The position numbers and the translations under genes were made by a program. A model generated the notes under the pieces. It made no database searches, had not been told where the DNA came from, and saw only the letters and a program-made list of their open reading frames with translations. DNA of 64,000 nt from Sphingobium sp. 66-54 (lineage in GTDB: Bacteria > Pseudomonadota > Alphaproteobacteria > Sphingomonadales > Sphingomonadaceae). Shown in pieces: positions 8,863-16,796 of the stretch; within the stretch, counting starts at the first letter, position 1, and every line of letters starts with the position of its first letter. Location: contig MKWI01000006.1 of the NCBI GenBank assembly GCA_001899715.1, forward strand, positions 558,001 through 622,000, in the 5' to 3' direction.

Positions 8863-9387
8863 ATGCGTTTTCGCTTGACGGGATTGACTGCGGCGGCTCT
8901 CGGCTCAAGCGGCTTTGGGGTAACGCCAGCTGGCGCGCAGACGATTGACCTTTCGTTCACGCTGCCGCGATTGTCGGTTGCCGAATATCATCGCCCCTAT
9001 GTGGCGGTCTGGCTGGAGAAGGCGGGCAGCGCTCCCCGGACCCTCAGCATTCTCTATGATGTCGACAAGCGCAACAATGCGGGCGCCAAATGGCTGCGCG
9101 ACGTGCGTCTTTGGTGGCGTGCTGCCGGACGAATGCTCAGTGTTCCTGCCGACGGCGTGAGCGGCGCAACCCGTCCGGCCGGATCGCATACGCTCAGCTT
9201 CACCGCCGGTCGGGGAGGTATGCCCGCGCTGACACCGGGGAACTATGTCCTCGTCGTCGAAGCAGCACGCGAGGCCGGTGGACGCGAAGCGGTGCGTCTG
9301 CCCTTCACCTGGTCGGGAACCCAGGCAACTGCATCGACGAGCGGCAAGTTCGAGCTTGGCCGCGTCTCACTGAACGCCCGGCGTTAA
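8863..9387 (+). CDS. DUF2271 domain secreted protein
   Basis: Exported protein of 174 aa. Start chosen at 8863 because an AGGGA site lies nearby and it gives a normal signal peptide (MRFRLTGLTAAALG...AGAQ, cleavage near residue 26). The mature part carries the DUF2271 pattern: RPYVAVWLEK, LSILYDVDKR, WLRDVRLWWR and a closing FTWSGT...GKFELGRVSL. DUF2271 proteins are beta-sandwich periplasmic proteins usually found with PepSY and DUF4198 genes in metal or haem uptake loci. Here the DUF4198 gene follows after 9 bases. No enzymatic role is known. Confidence 0.85.
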   Translation: MRFRLTGLTAAALGSSGFGVTPAGAQTIDLSFTLPRLSVAEYHRPYVAVWLEKAGSAPRTLSILYDVDKRNNAGAKWLRDVRLWWRAAGRMLSVPADGVSGATRPAGSHTLSFTAGRGGMPALTPGNYVLVVEAAREAGGREAVRLPFTWSGTQATASTSGKFELGRVSLNARR

Positions 9388-9396
9388 GGGGGAGCT

Positions 9397-10323
9397 ATGC
9401 CTGTGAAGATGATCCGCACGTCGATCCTGTCGGCCCTCGCCATGGGAGCCGCGCTTGCGCCGATCGCTGTCGAGGCAGCGCCCCGGTCGTGGATGCTTCC
9501 TTCCGAGACCATGTTCGTCGGTAGCGGCGACGAATGGCTGACGGTCGATGCGGCCCTATCGACGGACCTCTATTATTTCGATCACGCCGTGCAGAATTGG
9601 GAACCGTTCGCGCTCGCGCCGGATGGCAGCAAGGTAGCGGTCGAGAACAGCGCGAAGGGCCGCCTGCGTCAGACTTTCGATGTCCATGTCGTGCAGCCCG
9701 GCACCTACAAGATCGCAATCGTTTCTGAATCGGTGAGCGGCAGCTACCTGCTGAACGGAGAACGGAAGATGCTTCCGCGCGGGACCACGCCTGCAACGCT
9801 CGCTCAAGCTGTGCCCGCCGGGGCGACCGATGTATGGAGCGCGGTCAATACGAGCCGCATCGAGACCTTTGCGACCGCTGGAGAGCCGACCACCGCGGTT
9901 TTCAAGCCGACCGGCAAGGGACTTGAGATGGTTCCGGTTACGCACCCTACCGAACTGGCGAGCGGCGAGGCTGCCACTTTCCAGTTCCTGCTTGATGGCA
10001 AGCCGGCGGCCGACCTTTCCGTGAGCGCGGTAAACGGTGGCGTTCGCTATCGCGATGGCATTCAGCAGCTTGATCTCACGACCGATGCCGAGGGCAAGGT
10101 CACGATCACTTGGCCGGACGCCGGTATGTGGTGGGTAAACGTCGCCAGCGGCGGTGGACGGAGCGCGGCCGGCCCCGGTGGTTCTGCGCCCCAAGCCAGT
10201 GCCAAGGCTGAACAGCCACTGGCTGCTGGTAATCTGCCCGGAGGCGAAGGAGCACCGCGCCCGATTGCGCCACCGCGGCCACGATCGTCTTATTCCATGA
10301 CTGTCGAAGTTCTTCCGTCATAG
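9397..10323 (+). CDS. DUF4198 domain periplasmic protein
   Basis: Secreted protein (308 aa) with signal peptide (cleavage near AVEAAPRSW, residue 27) and the DUF4198 fold, which in characterised relatives is linked to nickel/cobalt uptake systems. Typical features are the opening PRSWMLPSETMFVGSGDEWLT, the DHAVQNW segment and an Ig-like C-terminal part ending ITWPDAGMWWVNV. A low-complexity Gly/Ala/Pro linker (residues about 250-295) precedes the final SYSMTVEVLPS. It pairs with the DUF2271 gene just upstream. No TonB receptor or PepSY gene is seen next to them. Confidence 0.82.
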   Translation: MPVKMIRTSILSALAMGAALAPIAVEAAPRSWMLPSETMFVGSGDEWLTVDAALSTDLYYFDHAVQNWEPFALAPDGSKVAVENSAKGRLRQTFDVHVVQPGTYKIAIVSESVSGSYLLNGERKMLPRGTTPATLAQAVPAGATDVWSAVNTSRIETFATAGEPTTAVFKPTGKGLEMVPVTHPTELASGEAATFQFLLDGKPAADLSVSAVNGGVRYRDGIQQLDLTTDAEGKVTITWPDAGMWWVNVASGGGRSAAGPGGSAPQASAKAEQPLAAGNLPGGEGAPRPIAPPRPRSSYSMTVEVLPS

Positions 10324-11008
10324 ACTCGACTGCGGCGGCGGCCCATCCGAATTGATTCGAATGTGCAAGCATTAGGGCGGTGTTACAGCGTAAATGTAGT
10401 GTTCATCATCGCGGGTCACCACATACCGTTGGTTTCCGCCGAAAATGACCTATAAACCGCCTTTGCTACGCCAGCGTAGTGACAACGGCGATCGATGACG
10501 GTCATGGAGTTCAAATCGATTGCGGAGATTCTGGCTACGTATCCGCGACCAGCATTCCGAAGGGACGGTGCAGTCTGACCGGCTTGATATTTGCTGGATC
10601 ACAATGCCGATGCCCATCCGGGCACCGGCATTGCGTTTGCCTACGAGGTCGCCAACTTGGCCTTTGGCATGGGACCGATCTTCAGGCGGGCTGTCCAAGC
10701 CGTAATCGCCGGCAGCACCAGCCTGGCCTTCGGCCGCCGGCAGCATGACCGGGATGACGCCAAGCGTTTCAAGATCGTCGCGCTGGGCATCCGGCAAGCG
10801 GACCACCACCGCGAACCGCCGATCGCCCTCGAACAGGGCGATCGAGGGTTTCAAGGCAATCTCGCGCTACTTGTAGATTGAGCCAGCGGGCGCCGATGCT
10901 CATCAGGCGATGAGGAGTAATCTCCAGAACACAATAAGGTTCGTTTATCGATAAATATCCTATCCAGGGGGATGGGATGATGCGAAAGCTCATGCTAAAC
11001 GCCACGCC
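10324..11008. other. Non-coding stretch with gene remnants
   Basis: About 685 bases without an intact gene between the DUF4198 gene and the Ni/Co exporter. It holds the czcA-like fragment listed separately; the rest has only short frames with no recognisable protein. The final 100 bases before 11009 are AT-richer and should carry the exporter promoter. The stretch looks like a scar of rearrangement within the island. Confidence 0.6.
10726..10836 (-). pseudogene. czcA fragment (RND pump remnant)
   Basis: On the minus strand this block encodes LFEGDRRFAVVVRLPDAQ and the following residues up to VIPVMLPA; 32 of 34 residues match the periplasmic part of the RND pump encoded at about 2210-2311. 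Both flanks diverge at once: upstream lacks the conserved GREAGL block and downstream the IALREVA block is replaced by unrelated sequence. It is a broken internal piece, in the opposite orientation to the intact pump gene, from a second, related pump gene. Confidence 0.8.
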
Positions 11009-11884
11009 ATGACCTCTCTTGCAGACCTGCTTCAACAAAGCGCCGCCCATGCGTGGCTGTTTGTGCCTACCGCCATCTTGCTCGGCGCGCTGCACGGGCT
11101 CGAACCGGGCCATTCGAAGACGATGATGGCGGCCTTCATCATCGCGGTCAGGGGAACAGTGCGCCAGGCCGTGCTGCTGGGTTTGGCGGCGACGCTCTCC
11201 CATACGGTCGTGGTCTGGGTCGTGGCGCTCGGCGGCATGTGGCTGTTCGGCGGCCTCAACGCGGAAGCGACCGAACCCTATTTCCAGCTCGCATCCGGCG
11301 TGCTGATCGTCGTGATCGCCGCCTGGATGCTATGGCGCACCCGCCGCGAGCAGATTGCAGCCGAACACTATCACCACGATCATGGGCACCATCACGGCCA
11401 CTCCCACGGCCACGGGCATAATCATCACGGCGATCACGACCACCATGAACATGAAGAATTCGAGGAAGCCGAGGAACGCGGCCTGGAGGTTGCGACCGGC
11501 GGCTTTGTCGATGCGCACGAAATGGCCCATGCAGAGGACATCCGGCGCCGCTTCGCGAACAGCAATGTCACCACCGGCCAGATCATCCTGTTCGGCCTGA
11601 CCGGCGGTCTGATCCCATGCCCGGGCGCGATCACCGTGCTGCTGCTCTGCCTCCAGCTCCAGCGGCTCGCGCTGGGCGCCGTGCTGGTGTTGTGCTTTAG
11701 CATCGGGCTTGCCATCACCATGGTCGCGTCGGGCGTCATCGCCGCGATCAGCGTCAAGCAGGTGACGAAGCGCTGGAGCGGTTTTGGCGAGATCGTCCGC
11801 AAGGCGCCCTATGTTTCGGGTGGGGTCATCCTGATCGTCGGCCTCTATGTCGCCGTTCACGGATGGATCGCGCTACCGCATTGA
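11009..11884 (+). CDS. rcnA: Nickel/cobalt exporter, RcnA family
   Basis: Inner-membrane Ni2+/Co2+ efflux protein of the NiCoT/RcnA group, 291 aa. The first helices carry GALHGLEPGHSKTMMAAF (residues about 27-44), with the HX4DH-like metal signature of the family in its RcnA form. A cytosolic loop (about residues 118-150) is extremely His/Asp-rich (HHDHGHHHGHSHGHGHNHH) and should bind metal. Then FGLTGGLIPCPGAITVLLLC and two more helices follow. A matching RcnR/CsoR-type regulator starts 13 bases downstream, so the pair is very likely one transcript under its own metal-dependent control. Confidence 0.93.
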   Translation: MTSLADLLQQSAAHAWLFVPTAILLGALHGLEPGHSKTMMAAFIIAVRGTVRQAVLLGLAATLSHTVVVWVVALGGMWLFGGLNAEATEPYFQLASGVLIVVIAAWMLWRTRREQIAAEHYHHDHGHHHGHSHGHGHNHHGDHDHHEHEEFEEAEERGLEVATGGFVDAHEMAHAEDIRRRFANSNVTTGQIILFGLTGGLIPCPGAITVLLLCLQLQRLALGAVLVLCFSIGLAITMVASGVIAAISVKQVTKRWSGFGEIVRKAPYVSGGVILIVGLYVAVHGWIALPH

Positions 11885-11897
11885 GCAGGACATTTGC

Positions 11898-12164
11898 ATG
11901 AGCCATGCCGCCAATCCCGATCTTCTCAACCGCCTGAAGCGCGCGCAGGGCCATCTCGCCAAGATCGTCGAAATGGTTGCCGAAGGCCGGGACGGCCTCC
12001 AGATCGCGCAGCAGATGCAGGCGGTGGTCGCTGCGCTCGACAAGACCAAGACACTGCTGGTCAGCGATCATATCGAACATCATCTGGAGGAACTGGTCGG
12101 GCCGTTGCCCAAGGCGACGCGCGACGAACTGGCTAAGCTGGGTGAACTGGCCAAATATCTCTGA
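11898..12164 (+). CDS. RcnR/CsoR-family metal-sensing repressor lacking cysteine
   Basis: All-helical DNA-binding repressor (88 aa) of the CsoR/RcnR/FrmR family, expected to control the exporter gene directly upstream. Conserved RLKRAQGHL (12-20) and an N-terminal His3 (a Ni/Co ligand in E. coli RcnR) are present, as are His58, His61 and His62 near the RcnR His60/His64 positions. The conserved sensor cysteine is missing: the segment aligned with the usual xCLxLAQQ has GLQIAQQ, with Gly33 at the Cys position, and the protein has no cysteine at all. A His-only site is implied. Its gene ends 12 bases from the convergent YncE-like gene. Confidence 0.88.
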   Translation: MSHAANPDLLNRLKRAQGHLAKIVEMVAEGRDGLQIAQQMQAVVAALDKTKTLLVSDHIEHHLEELVGPLPKATRDELAKLGELAKYL

Positions 12165-12176
12165 CGCCGCCGTGCT

Positions 12177-13157
12177 TCAGCGCTGGGGCTGCGCGAGATT
12201 CAGTTTGAGCGCCCAGATCGCGGCGGGATGACCATGGGCCGGAACCGCCACGAACAATCGGTCCAGCTCCGGCACATAGAGCCCGGTGCGTGCGCCGCCA
12301 GCAGTTTGCGCCCACGCGCTCTGTCCATCGGCGCCGATCACATCGACATGGCCGGCGCCGCAGACCAGCAGGATATGATCGCGCACCAGGAATAGATCGT
12401 CGGCATCACCGCAAGCTGATCCGAGGGAGAGCGTTTGGCCGCTCGCTGTATCGATCGTCGCCAGCGCCGCCGGGAGCCGATAGGCGATCACGATCCGGTT
12501 GCCTGACGGCTCGACCGCCATCGGGAAGTTAAGCCGGTGCAGTCCGGTCGGCCAGCGTGCCAGTTGTTTTCCCTGGTCGATGTCGGCCGCGATCACCGAG
12601 CCGTCATCGGGGATATTGATATAGGCGCGCGATCCGGACAGCCGAAACCCCTCCGGATGGCCGGGCAGCGCCAATCGGGCGAGAACCGTGTGACGGACGG
12701 GATCGATCGTGGCGAGGCCGCCCTTGCCATAGCCGACGATGACATGGCCGTTGCGCGGATCGACCCGCACATTGTCGGCATCGTCCTCAAGCGCGATCCG
12801 CGCCCGCTCGTGAAGCTCTGTGTCATAGAAGCGGACCGAGCCGTCACCGCAGGCGACCACCAATTCGTGGGTCGCCGGAAGCCAGGCGACGCCCTGCGGT
12901 TCGCCAAGGCCGGCGATGCGGCCGATGACCTTGCCGGCCTCAAGATCGACCTCATCGACCGTGCCGTTGGCGATCTCGGCAACGAACAGCCGATGGTCCG
13001 CCAGATCGACCGCCAGATGGTCGATGCGCCCCCTGGTGTCGGGGAGCGAGATCGTTCGCTCCAGCACGAGAGGGGAGTGCGGATCGGTCGGTTGTGCCTG
13101 GCTGCACCCCGGCAGCGCCAGCAGCAGTGCCGCTGCACATCCCCTCCAGGGTTTCAT
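12177..13157 (-). CDS. YncE-like beta-propeller lipoprotein
   Basis: Exported protein (326 aa) with a lipoprotein signal (LLLALPGC, lipid-modified Cys18) and a seven-bladed propeller made of repeated HLAVD/RVDP/AVEPSGN-type blades (e.g. GRIDHLAVDLADHRLFVAE, DNVRVDPRNGHVIVGYG). YncE-like propellers are periplasmic binding proteins without a firm function. It is last in a tight minus-strand run chrB-chrA-DUF1259-this gene (9-base gap to DUF1259), which suggests a role in the chromate or metal response, by position only. Confidence 0.82.
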   Translation of the reverse strand: MKPWRGCAAALLLALPGCSQAQPTDPHSPLVLERTISLPDTRGRIDHLAVDLADHRLFVAEIANGTVDEVDLEAGKVIGRIAGLGEPQGVAWLPATHELVVACGDGSVRFYDTELHERARIALEDDADNVRVDPRNGHVIVGYGKGGLATIDPVRHTVLARLALPGHPEGFRLSGSRAYINIPDDGSVIAADIDQGKQLARWPTGLHRLNFPMAVEPSGNRIVIAYRLPAALATIDTASGQTLSLGSACGDADDLFLVRDHILLVCGAGHVDVIGADGQSAWAQTAGGARTGLYVPELDRLFVAVPAHGHPAAIWALKLNLAQPQR

Positions 13158-13166
13158 CGCTGCGCC

Positions 13167-14060
13167 CTAGTTCGCCGCGACCGCGACATGGCTGAGCGCG
13201 GCGGTCAACCCGCGCGCGAGCTTCTGCGCGTCGTCATTGGCCCAGAAGTGCATGAAGAACAGGCGCGGCTCGTCGTCGAGCATGTGGTTGTGGAGCGCCG
13301 TCACCTCGATCCCGTTCTGCCGCAACTCGCGCAGCACCGGATTGACCTCCGACGCTGTCAGCACGAAGTCGCCGGTGATCGCCGCCTTGCCGCCGCCGGT
13401 TGGCTGGAAGTTGATGGCGATGGCCGCGCCCATCGCGGGCGGTAACGCCATCCCACCATCGCGCGGTGCCTCGGCACGGGGAATGCCGAATGCATAGACG
13501 CCGCCGCCGATCTTGCCCTTGTGGCCCATGATGCGGTCGAGCGCGGCGGTGTCGAGGTCGATCGTCTCCGGCGCGGCGGGGCTTGCCGCCGGAGGCGCGG
13601 ACAAGGGCGTGCCGCTCAGCGCCAGCGCATCGTGCAGCACCTTGGCGAGTTGCGCCGGATCGCCATGCCCGGCGATGTGCATATACATGGTGTGGGGTGT
13701 GTTCCGCAGCAGATGGTTGTGGAGCGCGGTGATCTCGATTCCGCCGGCGACAAGCTTGGCCATCACCGGATTCACTTCGGTATCGGTGAGCACCAGATCG
13801 CCCATGACCATCGCCTGACCCCCGCCATGCGGTACGAACGCCAGCCAGGAGCCGAGCGCCAGCGCCGGTTTCAAGGTCACGCCGTCGAGCACCACATGCA
13901 GGTCGCTGCGCGGCAGGCCGATGCGATAGACACCGCCCGGCATCTCGGCGCCCGGTTTGCCGATGGCGGTGGCGACCGCCTGTTCCCAGGGTTCAGCCGC
14001 CAATGCGGGCGAACTCAGAGCGAGAAGCCCCAACAGGCCGAACGTGGTGATACGCTTCAT
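13167..14060 (-). CDS. Secreted protein with two DUF1259 domains
   Basis: Exported protein of 297 aa with signal peptide (ending PALAAEPW, about residue 21) and two tandem DUF1259 (LppY/LpqO-like) domains, roughly residues 23-145 and 160-290. Each repeat has the same late motif: GDLVLTDTEVNPV...ITALHNHLL and GDFVLTASEVNPV...VTALHNHML, followed by MYMHIAGHGD and FFMHFWAND. Two ATGs lie in tandem; the second (14060) is better spaced from the AAGGAG site. A longer frame reaching into chrA is spurious. The His-rich repeats look suited to metal binding, but the function is unknown. Confidence 0.85.
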   Translation of the reverse strand: MKRITTFGLLGLLALSSPALAAEPWEQAVATAIGKPGAEMPGGVYRIGLPRSDLHVVLDGVTLKPALALGSWLAFVPHGGGQAMVMGDLVLTDTEVNPVMAKLVAGGIEITALHNHLLRNTPHTMYMHIAGHGDPAQLAKVLHDALALSGTPLSAPPAASPAAPETIDLDTAALDRIMGHKGKIGGGVYAFGIPRAEAPRDGGMALPPAMGAAIAINFQPTGGGKAAITGDFVLTASEVNPVLRELRQNGIEVTALHNHMLDDEPRLFFMHFWANDDAQKLARGLTAALSHVAVAAN

Positions 14061-14086
14061 CATGATCTCCTTGAGCAGCAGCGGGA

Positions 14087-15499
14087 TCATTGGACCACGC
14101 CTGACAGATAGAGGGCCGCACCGATCGCGGAACTTGCCGCGAGGACCGGGATCATCCCGACCTTGAACCGGAACACGGCTATCGCGGCGCCGGCGGCCAG
14201 CAGCGCCGCCGGGAGGTAAAGCGAGGTCAGAACCGGGAAGTCGAAGGCGAACCGCGCGACCCGGACCACCCGCACGTCCTGGAACAAGGTGTGGATCGCA
14301 AACCAGACGGCAAGGTTGAGGATCACGCCCACGACGGCCGCCGTGATCGCGCTGAGTGCGGCCGAGAGCGTCCGGTTGCCGCGCAACTGCTCGACGAACG
14401 GCGCACCCGCGAAGATCCACAGGAAGCAGGGCATGAACGTCACCCATGTCGTCAGGATCGCGCCCAGCGTGGCCGCGACCAATTGCGGCAATGCGCCCGC
14501 ATCGCGAAACGCCGCGAGGAAGCCGACGAACTGCGTGACCATGATCAGCGGCCCCGGCGTCGTCTCGGCCAGGCCAAGGCCGTCGAGCATCTCGCCGGGC
14601 CTGAGCCAATGATAGGTGCCTACCGCTTCCTGCGCGACATAAGCCAGCACGGCATAAGCGCCGCCGAATGTAACCATCGCCATCTGGCTGAAGAAGGTTG
14701 CGATGCGCGTGAACACGTCATCGGGGCCGAGAAGCACCAGCAGCGCGATGACCGGCGCGAGCCAAAGGAACAGGAATGTCCCGGAAATCTTGAGCGACCA
14801 GCCAAGGTTGGGCTTGGCATGATCCGGCAGGCTTTCGCCGAGCGCGGTATCGCGGTCATGGACGACATTCCCGCCCGCGCTCCCATGTCCGCCGCCGCCC
14901 TTGAAGGCCGACAAGCCCAGCCGTCCGCCGACATAGCCGCCGATGCCCGCCGCTAGGACGATCAGCGGAAAAGGCGCATTGAGGAAAAAGATCGCGACAA
15001 AGGCGGCCGCCGCGATCCCGCGCATGACGTTGTTCTTGAGAGCACGCGATCCGACCCGCACCACCGCCTGGATCACCACCGCGAGGACCGCCGCCTTCAA
15101 GCCGAAGAACAACCCGGTGATCAGCGGCACATGGCCGAGCAGCACATAGAGATAACTGAGGCCCAGGATTGCGAGGAAGCCGGGCAGCACGAACAGTCCG
15201 CCTGCGACCAGACCGCCCTTGGTCTTGTGAAGCAGCCAGCCGATATAGGCGGCAAGCTGCTGCGCTTCGGGGCCGGGCAGCAACATGCAATAGTTGAGCG
15301 CGTGCAGAAAGCGCTCCTCACCGATCCAGTGCTTCTCCTCGACGAGGATGCGGTGCATTACCGCGATCTGGCCAGCGGGGCCGCCGAAGCTCAGCGATGC
15401 GATCCGCGCCCAGACGCGCACGGCTTCACCAAATGTGATGCCGTGATCCGGCGTGCCTGCTTCGCTGCCTACGGGCAGTTCCGTCACCGCGCCGCTCAT
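14087..15499 (-). CDS. chrA: Chromate transporter ChrA
   Basis: Inner-membrane CHR-family protein (470 aa) that exports chromate from the cytosol. Two homologous halves are visible: FGGPAGQIAVMH and LLPGPEAQQLAAYIGW in the first, and FGGAYAVLAYVAQEAV with LAETTPGPLIMVTQFVGFLAA in the second; the long bidomain form is the usual one in proteobacteria. The start at 15499 overlaps the chrB stop by 4 bases (ATGA), indicating translational coupling. A Gly/His-rich linker (GGGGHGSAGG) separates the halves. The DUF1259 gene follows after 26 bases. Confidence 0.95.
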   Translation of the reverse strand: MSGAVTELPVGSEAGTPDHGITFGEAVRVWARIASLSFGGPAGQIAVMHRILVEEKHWIGEERFLHALNYCMLLPGPEAQQLAAYIGWLLHKTKGGLVAGGLFVLPGFLAILGLSYLYVLLGHVPLITGLFFGLKAAVLAVVIQAVVRVGSRALKNNVMRGIAAAAFVAIFFLNAPFPLIVLAAGIGGYVGGRLGLSAFKGGGGHGSAGGNVVHDRDTALGESLPDHAKPNLGWSLKISGTFLFLWLAPVIALLVLLGPDDVFTRIATFFSQMAMVTFGGAYAVLAYVAQEAVGTYHWLRPGEMLDGLGLAETTPGPLIMVTQFVGFLAAFRDAGALPQLVAATLGAILTTWVTFMPCFLWIFAGAPFVEQLRGNRTLSAALSAITAAVVGVILNLAVWFAIHTLFQDVRVVRVARFAFDFPVLTSLYLPAALLAAGAAIAVFRFKVGMIPVLAASSAIGAALYLSGVVQ

Positions 15500-16350
15500 G
15501 GCCGCACCTGCGCTTTGGCGCGGGCTTTCGCGGGCTGGTGCGAGACCCAATTATGGGTTTCGTCGGTCGCGTCGCGGCACCAGCGATAGAAGGCGTCGTA
15601 GAGGAGCATCCCGGCCTCGAGCTGTTCCTGATCGTCGGCATACATGCGCGACAGGCCGAGCGAGGCGGCAAGCAACCCGTCCGCTTCGGGCACGAGGTCG
15701 GGGCGGCCGGTATCGGCACCGCGCACGATCGGCGCGAGGCGTTTGAGTGACTCATGACCGCTGAGGCCGAATGCCTCGACCATGACGTCGAAGGTGCATA
15801 GCTCACCCCGATGGCTCCAAGTGACGCCTTCGCCTTCGATGTCGAAGGGAGCGGCGCCAAAGCGCTCGGCGACGCCCTGAACCTCGGAGGGCGCCACGAA
15901 CAGGAAGATCGCGCTCGGATCGATGAAGCGGCGGATCAGCCACGGGCAGGCGATCCGGTCCACCTTGGGGCGACCGCGCGTCACCCAGACGGTCCGTCCC
16001 TCGGCATCGCGGGGCGGCAGCACGGTGTTCGGCACCATTGGAAGACCAGAGTTCGCCCATCCGGCCACACCGCCCTCCAGCGCCTCCGCTGACACGCCGT
16101 CGTGGCGCAGCCGGGCGGCGACGCCTTGGCTCAGCGATCCACCGTCCCGACAAGCAACAACGACCGACTGGCCGTGGAATGCTCGTGCCCAGGCGCTGAC
16201 ATCGCTGGCGGACCTTCGCAACGATCCAGGGATCAGCAGCGGTTCGGCCGAGAATTCCTCCTCGGGTCGAACGTCGATCAAAACAGGCCCGGTCGGAATA
16301 CCGACCAAGCGAACGAGTTTATCCGGTGAGATCGTGTTGAGAACAGACAT
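15496..16350 (-). CDS. chrB: ChrB-type chromate resistance protein with rhodanese domain
   Basis: A 284-residue cytosolic protein. Residues 1-105 form a rhodanese domain with the active-site loop VACRDGGSLSQG (Cys at about 67), and residues 115-275 are the ChrB C-terminal domain (WVTRGRPKVDRIACPWLIRRFIDP, then DVMVEAFGL). ChrB proteins act as chromate-dependent regulators or aid chromate reduction; the rhodanese domain replaces the usual N-terminal ChrB part. It is the first gene of the chrB-chrA-DUF1259-YncE operon and has a palindrome right before its start. Confidence 0.9.
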   Translation of the reverse strand: MSVLNTISPDKLVRLVGIPTGPVLIDVRPEEEFSAEPLLIPGSLRRSASDVSAWARAFHGQSVVVACRDGGSLSQGVAARLRHDGVSAEALEGGVAGWANSGLPMVPNTVLPPRDAEGRTVWVTRGRPKVDRIACPWLIRRFIDPSAIFLFVAPSEVQGVAERFGAAPFDIEGEGVTWSHRGELCTFDVMVEAFGLSGHESLKRLAPIVRGADTGRPDLVPEADGLLAASLGLSRMYADDQEQLEAGMLLYDAFYRWCRDATDETHNWVSHQPAKARAKAQVRP

Positions 16351-16353
16351 GAT

Positions 16354-16377
16354 GCGTCCTTGTTGAAAGTAGGACGC
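16354..16377 (-). promoter_or_regulatory. Inverted repeat directly upstream of chrB
   Basis: GCGTCCT at 16354-16360 and its complement AGGACGC at 16371-16377 form a perfect 7-bp inverted repeat around a 10-base spacer, three bases before the chrB start codon. It could be an operator for an autoregulating ChrB or a hairpin in the message leader. It overlaps the expected ribosome site. Confidence 0.45.
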
Positions 16378-16796
16378 GATTCTTGAGCCTGTCGCCTCGT
16401 GGGGAGACCGCGATCCCCATATTCAAATCATGGCAAATGCCGCATGGACGGTCAATCCTTTCGATGTGATGGTTTGCCGCAGGGTGATCGTTCCTCGACG
16501 GATGAGTAAAACGGTTCCTTTAGGTCATAGCGCTGGGGGCAATCCGGGGACGAAGGAAGGCGATCATTTGCGTTAAATGGCGGCTCTAGGGTAGTAGAAG
16601 CGGCGATTCATATTCATCGCTTTCGTCCGCCTTGGGGCACCATTTTCCTGACAAGATCATCGTTGCCGGACGCTGTCCGCCCCATGCGCCGCGCCGCGAG
16701 TGGCCTGCGCGCGCTCCGCTCGAAACCGCTAGCCTGCCCGTGGAAATGGATATAGACAACTACGCGAGAACAGTCAGGGGAAAGGAGCCCAACCTA
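16378..16796. other. Intergenic region at the right border of the metal island
   Basis: About 420 bases between the divergent chrB and 16797 genes. It should contain both promoters. No repeat, tRNA or integrase remnant was seen that would mark an island boundary. A clear AAAGGAG ribosome site lies at 16781-16787. Confidence 0.5.
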
